A stretch of DNA of 64,000 bases, taken from the NCBI RefSeq assembly GCF_026870175.2, contig NZ_CP113977.2, positions 2,356,001 to 2,420,000 of the forward strand, given 5' to 3'. Below, one piece after another: positions 54,612 through 63,910 of this stretch. Below the pieces are notes generated by a model, which worked only from the letters and a program-made list of their open reading frames with translations, was not told the DNA's origin and searched no databases. Source of the stretch: Flavobacterium aestivum. GTDB lineage: Bacteria; Bacteroidota; Bacteroidia; Flavobacteriales; Flavobacteriaceae. The position numbers and the translations under genes are program-made. Numbering within the stretch: position 1 is the first letter of the stretch; every line of letters starts with the position of its first letter.

Positions 54612-56999
54612 ATGAAAAAAGCAAACCTGATTATTTTTTTATTGTTGCCTTTGTTCTGTCTAGCACAATCATCATTAAAATTAAAAGGAAAAGTATCCGA
54701 TGCAACAACACCATTAGCATGGGCAAATGTAATAGTGTCAAATCCCGAGGGAAAAATCATTAATGGAGCCACAACTAAACGAGATGGTACTTTTGAGATA
54801 GACCTTAAAAATGGTTCCTATAAAATAAAGATTAGTCCTCTTGGATTCTCCGTATGGGAAAAAGACATCCTGATTGATAAAGACATCGATTTGGGTACAA
54901 TTACACTGAAAGACAGTGCTACAAAACTTGTTGAAGTCGTTATTAAAACCCAAAGAAACACAATCGAACAGAAAATAGATCGTTTGGTTTATAATGTTGG
55001 AAACAATATTTCGACTGTTGGTGGCGATGCGCTAAGTGCTTTGAATACAGCTCCAGGAGTTGTGGTGCAAAGTAATTCTATAAACATATTGGGAAAAGGT
55101 GCATCACGAGTTATGATTGATGGACGTATGATTGAATTATCTGGAGAAGAACTCAATAGTTTTTTAAAATCAGTATCGGCAAGCGACATTAAGAATATTG
55201 AAATCATTAGCAATCCAGCTGCAAAATACGACGCAAGTGGCACTGGCGGACTCATTAATATTATCTTAAAAAAAGGCGCACCAGATTCTTGGAAAAACAC
55301 CACGATGTTATCTTATGATCAGAATAAATATGGTATTTATACTTTAAGAAATAACTTTTTTTACAACAAAAAGAAGTTTCGATTTTCTGTAAGTGGTAAT
55401 GGAAAATCAGGATACAGCAATGCAGTTGAAGATTTGTATCTCTATTTTCCAAATGGTCTGTCACATATGAGTAGCGAGTCGAAAATAAAAGAAGATAATC
55501 TTTCGGGAAAATTGGCATTGGATTATGATCTTTCAGACAAAACAACTATTGGTTTTCAGTATTTAAATGATAATAAGAATCCAGATTTCAAATCTGATAT
55601 TGTCATTAAAAATTATAATACTTCAAATACGGTAGACAACATAATATTGAACAATGGTTTTAACAACAAGCAATCTGGTAATAAAACCTATAATGCCCAT
55701 TTACTGACAAAATTAGATTCTTTAAATAGAAAATTTACAATTGACCTTGATTATTTCAATTACGATTCAAAATTTGATCGAGATTTCATAGCAAAAACAT
55801 ATTCGCCAGACATGTCATTCTTGGACATAAATCAGTCAGGAAGAAATATTTCACATCAGAATATTGATAACATGAGTGTCAAGGCAGATATGGAACATCC
55901 GCTTCAATTTGCAAATTTGGCTTATGGTTTTAAAGCAAGTTTTACAAACAGTAAAAGTGATGTACTCTATTTCAACACTATTACTGGAACTCCAGAATTA
56001 GACCCGAATCAATCTAATGTCTTTGAATACAAGGAAAACAATCAGGCCATTTATATCAATGGAGATAAAAAACTAAATGATAAATTCAAAATTCAATTAG
56101 GATTGAGACTTGAAAATACGCAAACAAACGGATATTCTGAAACCTTAAATCAGCAAACTGAAAATGACTATTTAAAATTATTCCCAACAGTTTATATCGC
56201 CTATAAAAAGAATGAGAACCATGATTTTAACTTCAATTACGGAAAAAGAATAAACAGACCTCGTTTTGACTTATTAAACCCTTTTCGTACGTATATCAAC
56301 AGCAACAGTTATTCTGAAGGGAATCCATTTTTGAAACCCTCTTTTAGTGATAATTTTGAGTTTACACATTCTTACAAAGAGAAATTAAGAACCAATATTT
56401 TCTTCAATTTCATTACTGACGGTTACGGTGTTATATTCACATCAAACCCAACTACAAATACGCAAATTGTAACTCGGGAGAACTATTACAAAGGCTATTC
56501 ATATGGTATAGGAGAGAGTTATTCGGCAAGTATCACAAGTTGGTGGGAAAATGAAAGCTCAATATATCTTTTAGGGTCGAAAACAAATTTCATAACGGAT
56601 ATCAATGCTACTCCAGCAAACAGTCCAGAGTTTGATTTTTCAACAAACAATACTTTTTTACTGAGCGAAACAACAAAGCTACAAGTAGATTACACATACA
56701 GTTCTCCGTATAAAAGTGGTTTGTATGCAGTGGGTTACATGTCAGGTTTAAATATCGCTTTAAGACAAGATTTCCTCAAAAAAAGTATGCAGGTAACCTT
56801 TTTAGTGAATGACATTTTTAATACCGCTTCTTTGAAAGACTTTGTCTCTGTTGTTAATGGCGTAAAACAAGTGTATAGCCAAAATGAAAGCAGTAGATTT
56901 CTCCGAGTTTCGTTAACCTATACTTTTGGGAATAACAAGATCAGCGAGAAACAAAGAAATTCTGGAAATGAAGAAGAGAAAAGAAGAGCGAGTAAATAA
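54612..56999 (+). CDS. TonB-dependent receptor, outer-membrane beta-barrel family (OMP_b-brl_3)
   Basis: 795 residues from the ATG at 54612 (MKKANLIIFLLLPLFCLAQ). The frame opens at 54522, but that part overlaps the terminator and precedes the signal peptide. CarboxypepD_reg at about 20-100 (SLKLKGKVSDATTPLAWANVIVSNPEG), a short plug (VVIKTQRNTIEQKIDRLVYNVGNNISTVGGDALSALNTAPGV ... IEIISNPAAKYDASGTGGLINIILKKG), then the barrel with the RINRPRFDLLNPF motif typical of OMP_b-brl_3. It ends with a charged tail (EKQRNSGNEEEKRRASK) and not a C-terminal Phe. Ligand unknown. Probably regulated by the adjacent AraC-type protein. Confidence 0.9.
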   Translation: MKKANLIIFLLLPLFCLAQSSLKLKGKVSDATTPLAWANVIVSNPEGKIINGATTKRDGTFEIDLKNGSYKIKISPLGFSVWEKDILIDKDIDLGTITLKDSATKLVEVVIKTQRNTIEQKIDRLVYNVGNNISTVGGDALSALNTAPGVVVQSNSINILGKGASRVMIDGRMIELSGEELNSFLKSVSASDIKNIEIISNPAAKYDASGTGGLINIILKKGAPDSWKNTTMLSYDQNKYGIYTLRNNFFYNKKKFRFSVSGNGKSGYSNAVEDLYLYFPNGLSHMSSESKIKEDNLSGKLALDYDLSDKTTIGFQYLNDNKNPDFKSDIVIKNYNTSNTVDNIILNNGFNNKQSGNKTYNAHLLTKLDSLNRKFTIDLDYFNYDSKFDRDFIAKTYSPDMSFLDINQSGRNISHQNIDNMSVKADMEHPLQFANLAYGFKASFTNSKSDVLYFNTITGTPELDPNQSNVFEYKENNQAIYINGDKKLNDKFKIQLGLRLENTQTNGYSETLNQQTENDYLKLFPTVYIAYKKNENHDFNFNYGKRINRPRFDLLNPFRTYINSNSYSEGNPFLKPSFSDNFEFTHSYKEKLRTNIFFNFITDGYGVIFTSNPTTNTQIVTRENYYKGYSYGIGESYSASITSWWENESSIYLLGSKTNFITDINATPANSPEFDFSTNNTFLLSETTKLQVDYTYSSPYKSGLYAVGYMSGLNIALRQDFLKKSMQVTFLVNDIFNTASLKDFVSVVNGVKQVYSQNESSRFLRVSLTYTFGNNKISEKQRNSGNEEEKRRASK

Positions 57000-57221
57000 T
57001 GGGTTTAGAAATTAATTTTAAAAAAAAAGGAATAAAAATGTTGAAGGGCTGTATTTGTTTAAGTTGTATTAATGAAGAAATTAATTGTGTAATAAGAAAA
57101 AAGTGTTCTTGTAAATTATCAAACAATTTCTAGAATTTAGAGGAATACAGCATTACTAATTTCTTTTGTTATTGTCCCAAGAATTGGTTGAAGGAAGGGG
57201 GGAAGAAAATTTTGAAAAGCT

Positions 57222-57632
57222 TTAGTCTTCTTTCTGAATAAGATTAATGGTTTTGACTTCTTCTCCGTTTGACTCTATAAGTACATTATGTAAACGTTCT
57301 GCCATTTTCTCGATACTATTTGTAATGGATTCGTAAACTAATTCCATTCTACGATGTTTTTCTTCTTTAACCGCCTTTAAAACATCTTCAACGAAAATTT
57401 TATCGTATTTCTCGGCAACAGAATCACGTGTATTAGTTAATCGTATCACAGAATCATTGCTCAATATTGTGACTTTAAAATGCTGCTCTTCGTTACTTAA
57501 ATAGTATTTTCCACCCAATTCATCACAATTGATGTCTGTCGCGCTAATTTTCAGCAACTCTGTAATTATTCCAAAAATATGATTTTCTATATTGGAATAA
57601 ACCTTAGGTTTTTTTCTAAAAATATTAAACAT
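57222..57632 (-). CDS. Protein of unknown function (136 aa)
   Basis: No family recognised. Soluble, with no signal peptide. N-terminus MFNIFRKKPKVYSNIENHIFGIITELLKISATDIN, a central beta part GGKYYLSNEEQHFKVTILSNDSVIRLTNTRDSVAEKY, and a helical C-terminal half (VEDVLKAVKEEKHRRMELVYESITNSIEKMAERLHNVL). It stands alone between a receptor gene and the ZIP transporter, with AT-rich gaps on both sides (57000-57221 and 57633-57931) in which I see nothing else. Confidence 0.6.
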   Translation of the reverse strand: MFNIFRKKPKVYSNIENHIFGIITELLKISATDINCDELGGKYYLSNEEQHFKVTILSNDSVIRLTNTRDSVAEKYDKIFVEDVLKAVKEEKHRRMELVYESITNSIEKMAERLHNVLIESNGEEVKTINLIQKED

Positions 57633-57931
57633 GGGAAAAGTTGTATATTAATGTTTTAAGTAGTTTTTTCTCCTCTTATTTTTCTGTGCATTTTTTATAA
57701 TTTAGGGGCAGTATTATAAACACAGAAACTTCTTAAATAATATATACACACAAAATAATGCTAATATTTTTAATAATGCAAATTATTTAGATTGTATGCT
57801 GAAAAAACTAGATGATCGGATATAAGGTATTGGTTGCGTGTAAGATAATGGCTTCAATATGGCTTTGCATTAAATCAAAATCGAATTAATGAAAAGATTA
57901 TTTAAAAAAGCTTTTTCGGGATTGTGTTTCC

Positions 57932-58600
57932 CTATATGAAATACGCCAAGGCTATTCCGATAACGATCATAGATACTTTGGCAATATTAAATTTATGTCC
58001 TTCGCTACTTTCAAAAATGATAGTAGATGAGATATGGAATAAGATACCAATAACTACAGCTGTAATTTGGGTATAATAGTCATTTAATTGTGGAATAAAA
58101 TTAGAGGCAACAGTTCCCAGTGGTGTCATAACTGCAAATGTGATCATAAATGCAAAAATTGCATTTTTATTAAGACTGGCATTGATAAAAAATGTGGTCA
58201 AAATGATGGCAATAGGAAAATGATGAATTGCAATTCCTACGGCTAAATCATGATGATGACCTACAGGAAACCCTTCAAGAAAGGCATGTATGCAAAGACT
58301 GATGAACAGTAACCACGGGATTTGGTACATTTTGGCATGGCCATGAACGTGTCCGTGCTCGGCACCTTTGGAGAAAAATTCTAATATGATTTGGAATAAA
58401 ATTCCAAGCATTATAAAAATTCCAATGTTACTGTTTTTGCTTTCATACACTTCAGGTAATAAGTGCATTACTGTAAGCGACAGTAAGAAGGAACCACTAA
58501 ATGCCAATAGTAATTTTAGGTTGGTTTTGTTTTTAGGTTTTAAAAATAGAGCTAATATATAGCCTATTAGTACGGAAAGTAGGGGTAAAAGATAATTCAT
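57932..58600 (-). CDS. ZIP family divalent metal transporter
   Basis: 222 residues with about seven hydrophobic helices. The cytoplasmic loop is His-rich (AEHGHVHGHAK, near residue 80). The metal path of ZIP proteins is visible: LCIHAFLEGFPVGHHHDLAVGIAIHHFPIAI (about 102-132), containing the H-x-x-x-E and H-H-x-P motifs. It imports Zn, Fe or another divalent ion. Its ATG overlaps the stop of the upstream methyltransferase by one base (TAATG), so the two are co-translated. Confidence 0.9.
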   Translation of the reverse strand: MNYLLPLLSVLIGYILALFLKPKNKTNLKLLLAFSGSFLLSLTVMHLLPEVYESKNSNIGIFIMLGILFQIILEFFSKGAEHGHVHGHAKMYQIPWLLFISLCIHAFLEGFPVGHHHDLAVGIAIHHFPIAIILTTFFINASLNKNAIFAFMITFAVMTPLGTVASNFIPQLNDYYTQITAVVIGILFHISSTIIFESSEGHKFNIAKVSMIVIGIALAYFI

Positions 58601-59364
58601 TATTTGAAAATCATGATTAATCGTTCGCTTTCGGTTTTGTGGAATTTTTTTAATTTATAATCGCCAAAAATATCCAATAGGAAAATGCCAGCTTCTTCCA
58701 TCATTTCTTCGAAATCTTTAAGGGTTAGTGCTTTTACTTTTTCGGTGAAATGAAATTTTTGACCTTGATCTTCAAAATCAATTTCTTTGTAAATGTGACA
58801 GCCTTGTAGATAACGCTTGATATGAAAATTGATTCCATCAACGGTTTTTACTTCCTCTGGGACTAAAGTATTCAAGACGTTTGTGACATTCATAAAATCG
58901 ATTACGGCAAAACCATACTCGGCTAAACTTTCTTTGATAGCCTTTAAGGTTCTTAGATTGTCCTCATCATTTTCGAAATAGCCAAAACTGGTAAACAAAT
59001 TAAAAATTGCATCAAATTTATTTTCAAAGGGTTCACGCATATCGTGAACTATAAAATGCAAATTATCATTACTGTTTTTGTTAGCTTCTGCAATACTGTT
59101 TTCGGATAAATCAGCACCAATCACATTAAACCCTAATTGATTTAGGTAGATAGAGTGACGACCTTTTCCACAAGCCAAGTCAAGTACTTTGGCTTTTTCT
59201 GGAAGATTGAGGTAATGCGTTAGATTATCCATGAATAATTGAGCTTCCCTATAGTTTCTTTCTTTGTAAAGAATATGATAATAGGGGCTGTCAAACCATG
59301 AAGCAAACCAATTTTCAGTTTTTGGTGTTTCGTTATTTGCAGGTCGTTTATCTTCTTTAGACAT
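58600..59364 (-). CDS. Class I SAM-dependent methyltransferase
   Basis: 254 residues. SAM-binding motif I VLDLACGKGRHSIYLNQLGFNVIGADLSE (about 60-88), motif II DAIFNLFTSFGYFENDEDN, and post-motifs GFAVIDFMN. The start WFASWFDSPYYHILYKERNYREAQLFMDNL is typical of a Bacteroidetes family annotated only as methyltransferase. Substrate unknown; the same short form includes small-molecule and protein methyltransferases. It is translationally coupled to the ZIP transporter and divergent from the RNA methyltransferase. Confidence 0.88.
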   Translation of the reverse strand: MSKEDKRPANNETPKTENWFASWFDSPYYHILYKERNYREAQLFMDNLTHYLNLPEKAKVLDLACGKGRHSIYLNQLGFNVIGADLSENSIAEANKNSNDNLHFIVHDMREPFENKFDAIFNLFTSFGYFENDEDNLRTLKAIKESLAEYGFAVIDFMNVTNVLNTLVPEEVKTVDGINFHIKRYLQGCHIYKEIDFEDQGQKFHFTEKVKALTLKDFEEMMEEAGIFLLDIFGDYKLKKFHKTESERLIMIFK

Positions 59365-59404
59365 TTATTCTTTTTCAATTAATTTAAGTCATGCAAATTT
59401 AGTG

Positions 59405-59412
59405 TATTTTTG
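59405..59412 (+). promoter_or_regulatory. -7 promoter element of the RNA methyltransferase gene
   Basis: TATTTTTG, exact TAnnTTTG match. It overlaps the earliest possible start at 59410, so translation must begin later, at 59485 or 59500. No clear -33 element. Confidence 0.5.
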
Positions 59413-59484
59413 CAGAAAATATACTATTTCAAATCGTTTAGGGTGTTTGAGATATGGAATTTAAATATCGGATTTTATAAAGAG

Positions 59485-60648
59485 ATGGAGAATTTTAAGA
59501 TGATTGCCAAAACCTTTTTTGGTTTTGAAGAAATACTGGCAAAGGAATTGCAAACGCTAGGCGCACAGGATGTGGAGCAGGGGGTGAGAATGGTGAGTTT
59601 TAAGGGAGATAAAGGATTTATGTACAAAGCGAATTTGTCTTTGCGTACAGCTTTGAAGATTTTAAAACCAATTTATTCTTTTAAAGCAAGAGATGAACAA
59701 GCTTTATATAAGGGAATTAGAGGAACAAATTGGTCTAAATATATTAATGCAAATCAGACTTTTGTGATTGATACAACGGTACATTCACCGTATTTTAATC
59801 ACTCAGAATTTGTTTCTCAAAAATGTAAAGATGCAATTGTAGATCAGTTTCGTGAAAGAACAGGACAACGCCCGAGTATTGATAAAGCTTTTCCTGATTT
59901 GAGGATCAATATTCATATTGATAAAGATCAAGTATCAGTAGCTTTAGACACTTCTGGAAATTCATTGCACCAACGTGGTTATAGAACCGCTACTAATATT
60001 GCACCTATCAATGAGGTTTTGGCAGCGGGGATTTTGTTGCTTTCGGGTTGGGACGGTCAAGGTGATTTCTTGGATCCTATGTGTGGTTCTGGAACTTTTT
60101 TGGCAGAAGCTGCGATGATTGCTTGTAATATTCCCGCAAACATTAATCGTAAAGAATTTGCTTTCGAAAAATGGAATGATTGGGATAACGATTTGTTTAA
60201 CAATATTACAGATAGTTTATTGAAGCGTGTTCGTGAATTTCATTACACTATAAAAGGGTATGATAAAGCACCATCTGCGGTTCAAAAAGCCAAAGATAAT
60301 ATAAGAAATGCCAATCTGGATGAATATGTTAAGATTGAAGATAGGAACTTTTTTGACACAGAGAAAACCTCTCAAGGAAAATTGCATATGGTTTTCAATC
60401 CGCCGTATGATGAGCGTTTGGATATTCATATGGAAGAGTTCTACAAAAATATTGGTGATACCTTGAAGAAGAATTATCCAGGAACAAATGCTTGGTTTAT
60501 AACCGCAAATATTGAAGCATTAAAGTTTGTGGGATTGAAACCTTCGAGAAAAATAAAACTTTTTAATGCTAGCCTTGAAGCCCGTTTGGTAAAATACGAA
60601 ATGTATGAAGGAAGCAAGAGAACGAAGTTCCAAAATGTTTCTGAATAG
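59485..60648 (+). CDS. THUMP-domain RNA methyltransferase (RlmL/Trm14-like)
   Basis: 387 residues from the ATG at 59485 (MENFKMIAKTFFGFEEILAKEL); another ATG at 59500 is possible. The N-terminal THUMP-like domain spans residues 1-150 (with RTGQRPSIDKAFPDLRINIHIDKDQVSVALDTSG). The methyltransferase domain follows: NEVLAAGILLLSGW, motif I DPMCGSGTFLAEAAMIA (about 190-206), and catalytic motif IV FNPPYDERLD (N-P-P-Y), the signature of N2-guanosine methylation. The most probable target is 23S rRNA, as for RlmL, but the RlmK half is missing. Confidence 0.93.
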   Translation: MENFKMIAKTFFGFEEILAKELQTLGAQDVEQGVRMVSFKGDKGFMYKANLSLRTALKILKPIYSFKARDEQALYKGIRGTNWSKYINANQTFVIDTTVHSPYFNHSEFVSQKCKDAIVDQFRERTGQRPSIDKAFPDLRINIHIDKDQVSVALDTSGNSLHQRGYRTATNIAPINEVLAAGILLLSGWDGQGDFLDPMCGSGTFLAEAAMIACNIPANINRKEFAFEKWNDWDNDLFNNITDSLLKRVREFHYTIKGYDKAPSAVQKAKDNIRNANLDEYVKIEDRNFFDTEKTSQGKLHMVFNPPYDERLDIHMEEFYKNIGDTLKKNYPGTNAWFITANIEALKFVGLKPSRKIKLFNASLEARLVKYEMYEGSKRTKFQNVSE

Positions 60649-60669
60649 TTAGTTTTAAATACTAAAATT

Positions 60670-60720
60670 ATAATCCCGATAATTGCTATTGTATTGATAG
60701 TTATTATCGGGATTTTTTTA
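60670..60720 (+). terminator. Terminator of the RNA methyltransferase gene
   Basis: AATCCCGATAA (60672-60682) pairs with TTATCGGGATT (60704-60714), with further pairing toward the loop, followed by TTTTT. Confidence 0.85.
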
Positions 60721-60731
60721 CTGTTTTTTTA

Positions 60732-61433
60732 TTAGAAAAAGTTTCTATTGTCAGTTACTAAAATATGGTTTTTAAATTTTCCAGAATCAAAATCTAATCT
60801 GTTGGCTTTTACGGCAATAGGATAGTAGTCGCCAGTTTCTGCCGTCATTTTTATTTTTTTTTCTGAACTGTAACTAAAGTCAATTTTACCATCAACAATT
60901 TCAGTTAATTTTGCTTTTAATTCGGCTGATATAGTAGTATCCGTTTCTATTTCTACAATTAGATTTTTAGCAAATAAGACTCCGGTAACGATTATTACAT
61001 CATTCTTATTTAGATTGTTAAGTAATAAATTATTTGGGTGTAAAAAATCTGAATTTGATAAGTAACTTTCTAGTGCGCCAATTTCAATTTCTTTTGAAAC
61101 AGAATTGTCATAGCTTATGGTTACACTTTTGCCACTTTTGATTTCTGCAGATAAATCAATATTTGATAATCCAATAGATTTCAATATATCATCTAGTACT
61201 GTGATTCCTAAATTAAAATTGAATTCATTTTTTGTTGTTGATGTTACTTTTAAAGCATCATTGGTGAATACTGGTAGATTAACGTCACTGACAAAAGCAT
61301 AATTTAACTGGTCATAATACATTTGAATTTTATCAAAATCCTTTTTTAACCACAATTGAGTTAATTTATGGTTTCTTACCGGACTGTCTATAAGATCATA
61401 TCCTACTTTTTTTAAGCTACTTGTTAAATCCAT
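60732..61433 (-). CDS. Unknown protein with possible gasdermin-like layout
   Basis: 233 residues, no Cys, no signal peptide, no long hydrophobic helix. N-terminus MDLTSSLKKVGYDLIDSPVRNHKLTQLWL, a polar strand segment (FNFNLGITVLDDILKSIGLSNIDLSAEIKS at 71-100), then KSVTISYDNSVSKEIEIGALESYL (102-125), NDVIIVTGVLFAKNLIVEIETD (144-165), a helix and two more strands. This order of amphipathic strands around an 'L-x-x-Y-L' helix resembles, from memory, the pore-forming domain of bacterial gasdermins. The palmitoylated N-terminal Cys of known ones is absent. Similarity is impressionistic and unverified. It lies 126 bases behind the GH25 gene in the same direction. Confidence 0.35.
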   Translation of the reverse strand: MDLTSSLKKVGYDLIDSPVRNHKLTQLWLKKDFDKIQMYYDQLNYAFVSDVNLPVFTNDALKVTSTTKNEFNFNLGITVLDDILKSIGLSNIDLSAEIKSGKSVTISYDNSVSKEIEIGALESYLSNSDFLHPNNLLLNNLNKNDVIIVTGVLFAKNLIVEIETDTTISAELKAKLTEIVDGKIDFSYSSEKKIKMTAETGDYYPIAVKANRLDFDSGKFKNHILVTDNRNFF

Positions 61434-61559
61434 ACTATGTTGTTTTTGGGCCTACTCTATATCCTCTTTTCGGCTTACGAGGTATTGTATTGTAAACTGG
61501 ATAATCTTTACCTGATGATTAAAAGTTGGGAAGGCTTTCTCATTTTCGGTTTATTTTAA

Positions 61560-62456
61560 TCAAACTAAAATATCATTTTTCATAATATTAATATCAATTT
61601 TTGCATTGGTACCAAGTATGCCATTTTCTGTGTATTGCCATATTGCCCAATCCTTCCATCCATTTGGGATTCCTACTTTTGTACAATCAGGATTTGAAGG
61701 GTAATAGGACATCCATAATTTGATGTTTTGTAAATTATGATTTTTAGGTAGTTTCCTGTCTAGATATTCTTTTCGACTATAGATTATTGGTGTTATTCCT
61801 GTTCTTTCTGTAATTAAATCAACAAATGTGGTAATCCATTGTAAATATGCTTTTGGCTGTAATGGAGTATCCCAATTTTGTTGGTCTTCCAGGTCAAGTA
61901 CAAGAGGCAAATGCGGATTGGGTAACTTTGATATAATTGTCAGCGCTTCATTTGCTTCAGCTTTTGCATCGCTTTCGACCGTTCCTCCGTTTCGGCTGTC
62001 TGGACGACAGAAATGATAGTACCCAATTTTGAAATCTTTGGAAAAAGCATTCAAGGCGTTCTCTTTGGCTTTAGCATCTGGGGTACCAACACCTTCTGAT
62101 ATTTTAATATATACAAAACTTGCACCTCCATTTTTTAAGGAATCCCAATCAATTTTCCCGTTGTGGTGTGATACATCTACTCCCAATTTGTAATTTTCAG
62201 GAAGGTTGATTGGTAAACGAACCAATGGCGAGGTTGTCGAAGTGGTTAGTTTCATTAATCCACCAGCCCAATAATATTGGTTTTGTTTGTCTCTATACCA
62301 TTTTCCTATACTGGGATTAGGAGTATTTAGAGTTTCTTCCAATTCTAATATTAATCCTTCATTAACGGTAGTTATGATGTTGCTTTTATCTTTTATATCT
62401 GCTACCGGTGCTTTGCGCACATTAAGTTTTGGTACTATCACTTTATATTGTTCCAT
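61560..62456 (-). CDS. GH25 muramidase with N-terminal SH3-like domain, no signal peptide
   Basis: 298 residues. Residues 1-72 are an SH3b-like wall-binding module (YKVIVPKLNVRKAPVADIKDKSNIITTVNEGLILELEETL). The GH25 barrel starts near 90: GVDVSHHNGKIDWDSLK (Asp94), FVYIKISEG, GYYHFCRPDSRNGG, PLVLDLEDQQ with catalytic Asp188 and Glu190 (D-x-E), PIIYSRKEYL and WAIWQYTENG. It hydrolyses the MurNAc-GlcNAc bond of peptidoglycan. The lack of a signal peptide is typical of endolysins and effectors that need help to leave the cytoplasm. It starts 2 bases after the stop of the membrane protein gene. Confidence 0.92.
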   Translation of the reverse strand: MEQYKVIVPKLNVRKAPVADIKDKSNIITTVNEGLILELEETLNTPNPSIGKWYRDKQNQYYWAGGLMKLTTSTTSPLVRLPINLPENYKLGVDVSHHNGKIDWDSLKNGGASFVYIKISEGVGTPDAKAKENALNAFSKDFKIGYYHFCRPDSRNGGTVESDAKAEANEALTIISKLPNPHLPLVLDLEDQQNWDTPLQPKAYLQWITTFVDLITERTGITPIIYSRKEYLDRKLPKNHNLQNIKLWMSYYPSNPDCTKVGIPNGWKDWAIWQYTENGILGTNAKIDINIMKNDILV

Positions 62457-62458
62457 AA

Positions 62459-63910
62459 TTATCCTATTGCTTCTGGGTTAGATGTATTATTTACGGTTAC
62501 CTGAACTGGTGGTGTGGTTGGATTAGGAGTTGTGTTATTTTCTACACCTGGATCTTCTTTTTTGCCGGAAGCTCTAAGTTTAATCAGTCTTTGTAATAAA
62601 TCGAACCAAAATGGAGCACCTAGACAAATCCCAAAGGCAAGTAATAGAAATCCTAGGGGTTTTCTTCCTTTGTAGAAATTTGAAGCAACATAACCTACTT
62701 TTAGCTTATACCAATGGTTGTCATATAATGCTAACATTGCTGCATGATTATAAATTGCTGCTGAATCTTTAATTTTTTTGGGAGGTATTACTATATGTTT
62801 TTTTACTGTATCGTGTAGTTTTTCTAACTCACAAATGTATTTTTTTACGGTGGTAACACTATCCTGTTTTAAGCCATAGTCACCCCAGCCTAGAGCTAAT
62901 AAATTATTGGCTTCTTTGACTCTGCCGTTTAATTGTGCTTTTATTTTTTCGACTTCATTTTTATAATCTGCATATGATAAGCTATCGTTTTTTGTTTCGC
63001 TGTTGGGATTTAAAATTTGATTTGAAGAGCCATTATCATTGATTTTTTGTACTCTTCTGTCATTCTTTAATTCTTCAACACTTTTTATAGACATCTCGAT
63101 TAGCTTTTCTCTAGCGTCTTTGTCAGTACTAAGTTTTCCTGCTATATCAATAATGCTAACATTAAAGGTTATTGCTATAATTAATCCAATAAAGAACAAA
63201 GCAAATTGTGTCTGTCTTTTATACCAGCCACTAATTCTGTTCATGCTGTCATCATACCATGTTTCTAATTGTGTTGCAAATGTTTCAATATTTTGATAGC
63301 TTTTATCAAGATATAATGCAAAAATCTGTAAGATCTCTGGATCAATATACATTTCATTAGCCTTGAATTCTTCTTTAAACTTTGTGATGTCTATACTTTG
63401 AAGATATTTTACCAAATATTGTATTTTGATTATAGTTGGCGCATTTTCTAAATCAATAGTATTTGTAGTGTCGTTTTCTTTTACATATTTTAAAATATTT
63501 TCCTTGTGGCTTTCCCAGTATTTCTCTAAAACATCGATTAGTATGGTTGAGAAATTTTCTTTTGGGATATAGGATGGTATTGAAAATCGATCACTGGAAC
63601 CATAATTTTTTATAATAGGATGGTTGTAAAATGTATTTCCTAATTTTCCTTTTTGTTTTGGTCTGTAACCAATTATTAAGGAACCGAATTCCTTAAAGAT
63701 ATTTCCTATCGTCTTTAAAATACTTTTCCAAAGCCATTCTTTCTGTTTTGAATTAGATAACATCCCATCAACAATGCCTTTTTTTAGCATTCTTGCTCTT
63801 AAACTAAATAATGTTGCTATGGCTTCATTAATTGATGTGGCTAATAAACTATAGAGTAGAAAAATAAAAACTAATCCAATTGTTGTGTCTAATACAGGGG
63901 AATTTATCAT
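62459..63910 (-). CDS. Membrane protein with large internal loops, unknown function
   Basis: 483 residues. Hydrophobic helices at about 9-30 (TTIGLVFIFLLYSLLATSINEA), 236-258 (FALFFIGLIIAITFNVSIIDIAG) and 420-442 (LGFLLLAFGICLGAPFWFDLLQ). The opening 'LD-x-x-IGLVFIFLLYSLLATSINEAIATLFSLRARMLKKGI' is a pattern I have seen in membrane proteins of many phyla without a defined role. The stretch 275-415 is polar and probably helical. The C-terminal 40 residues are Pro/Asn/Thr-rich (NNTTPNPTTPPVQVTVNNTSN). It is directly coupled to the GH25 gene (2-base gap). Bases 63911-64000 show no further gene start; any upstream partner lies outside. Confidence 0.75.
   Translation of the reverse strand: MINSPVLDTTIGLVFIFLLYSLLATSINEAIATLFSLRARMLKKGIVDGMLSNSKQKEWLWKSILKTIGNIFKEFGSLIIGYRPKQKGKLGNTFYNHPIIKNYGSSDRFSIPSYIPKENFSTILIDVLEKYWESHKENILKYVKENDTTNTIDLENAPTIIKIQYLVKYLQSIDITKFKEEFKANEMYIDPEILQIFALYLDKSYQNIETFATQLETWYDDSMNRISGWYKRQTQFALFFIGLIIAITFNVSIIDIAGKLSTDKDAREKLIEMSIKSVEELKNDRRVQKINDNGSSNQILNPNSETKNDSLSYADYKNEVEKIKAQLNGRVKEANNLLALGWGDYGLKQDSVTTVKKYICELEKLHDTVKKHIVIPPKKIKDSAAIYNHAAMLALYDNHWYKLKVGYVASNFYKGRKPLGFLLLAFGICLGAPFWFDLLQRLIKLRASGKKEDPGVENNTTPNPTTPPVQVTVNNTSNPEAIG

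Noticed and set aside
60732..61433. Signal peptide or membrane helix in the unknown protein
   Set aside because: The N-terminus is polar and no hydrophobic stretch is long enough to cross a membrane.
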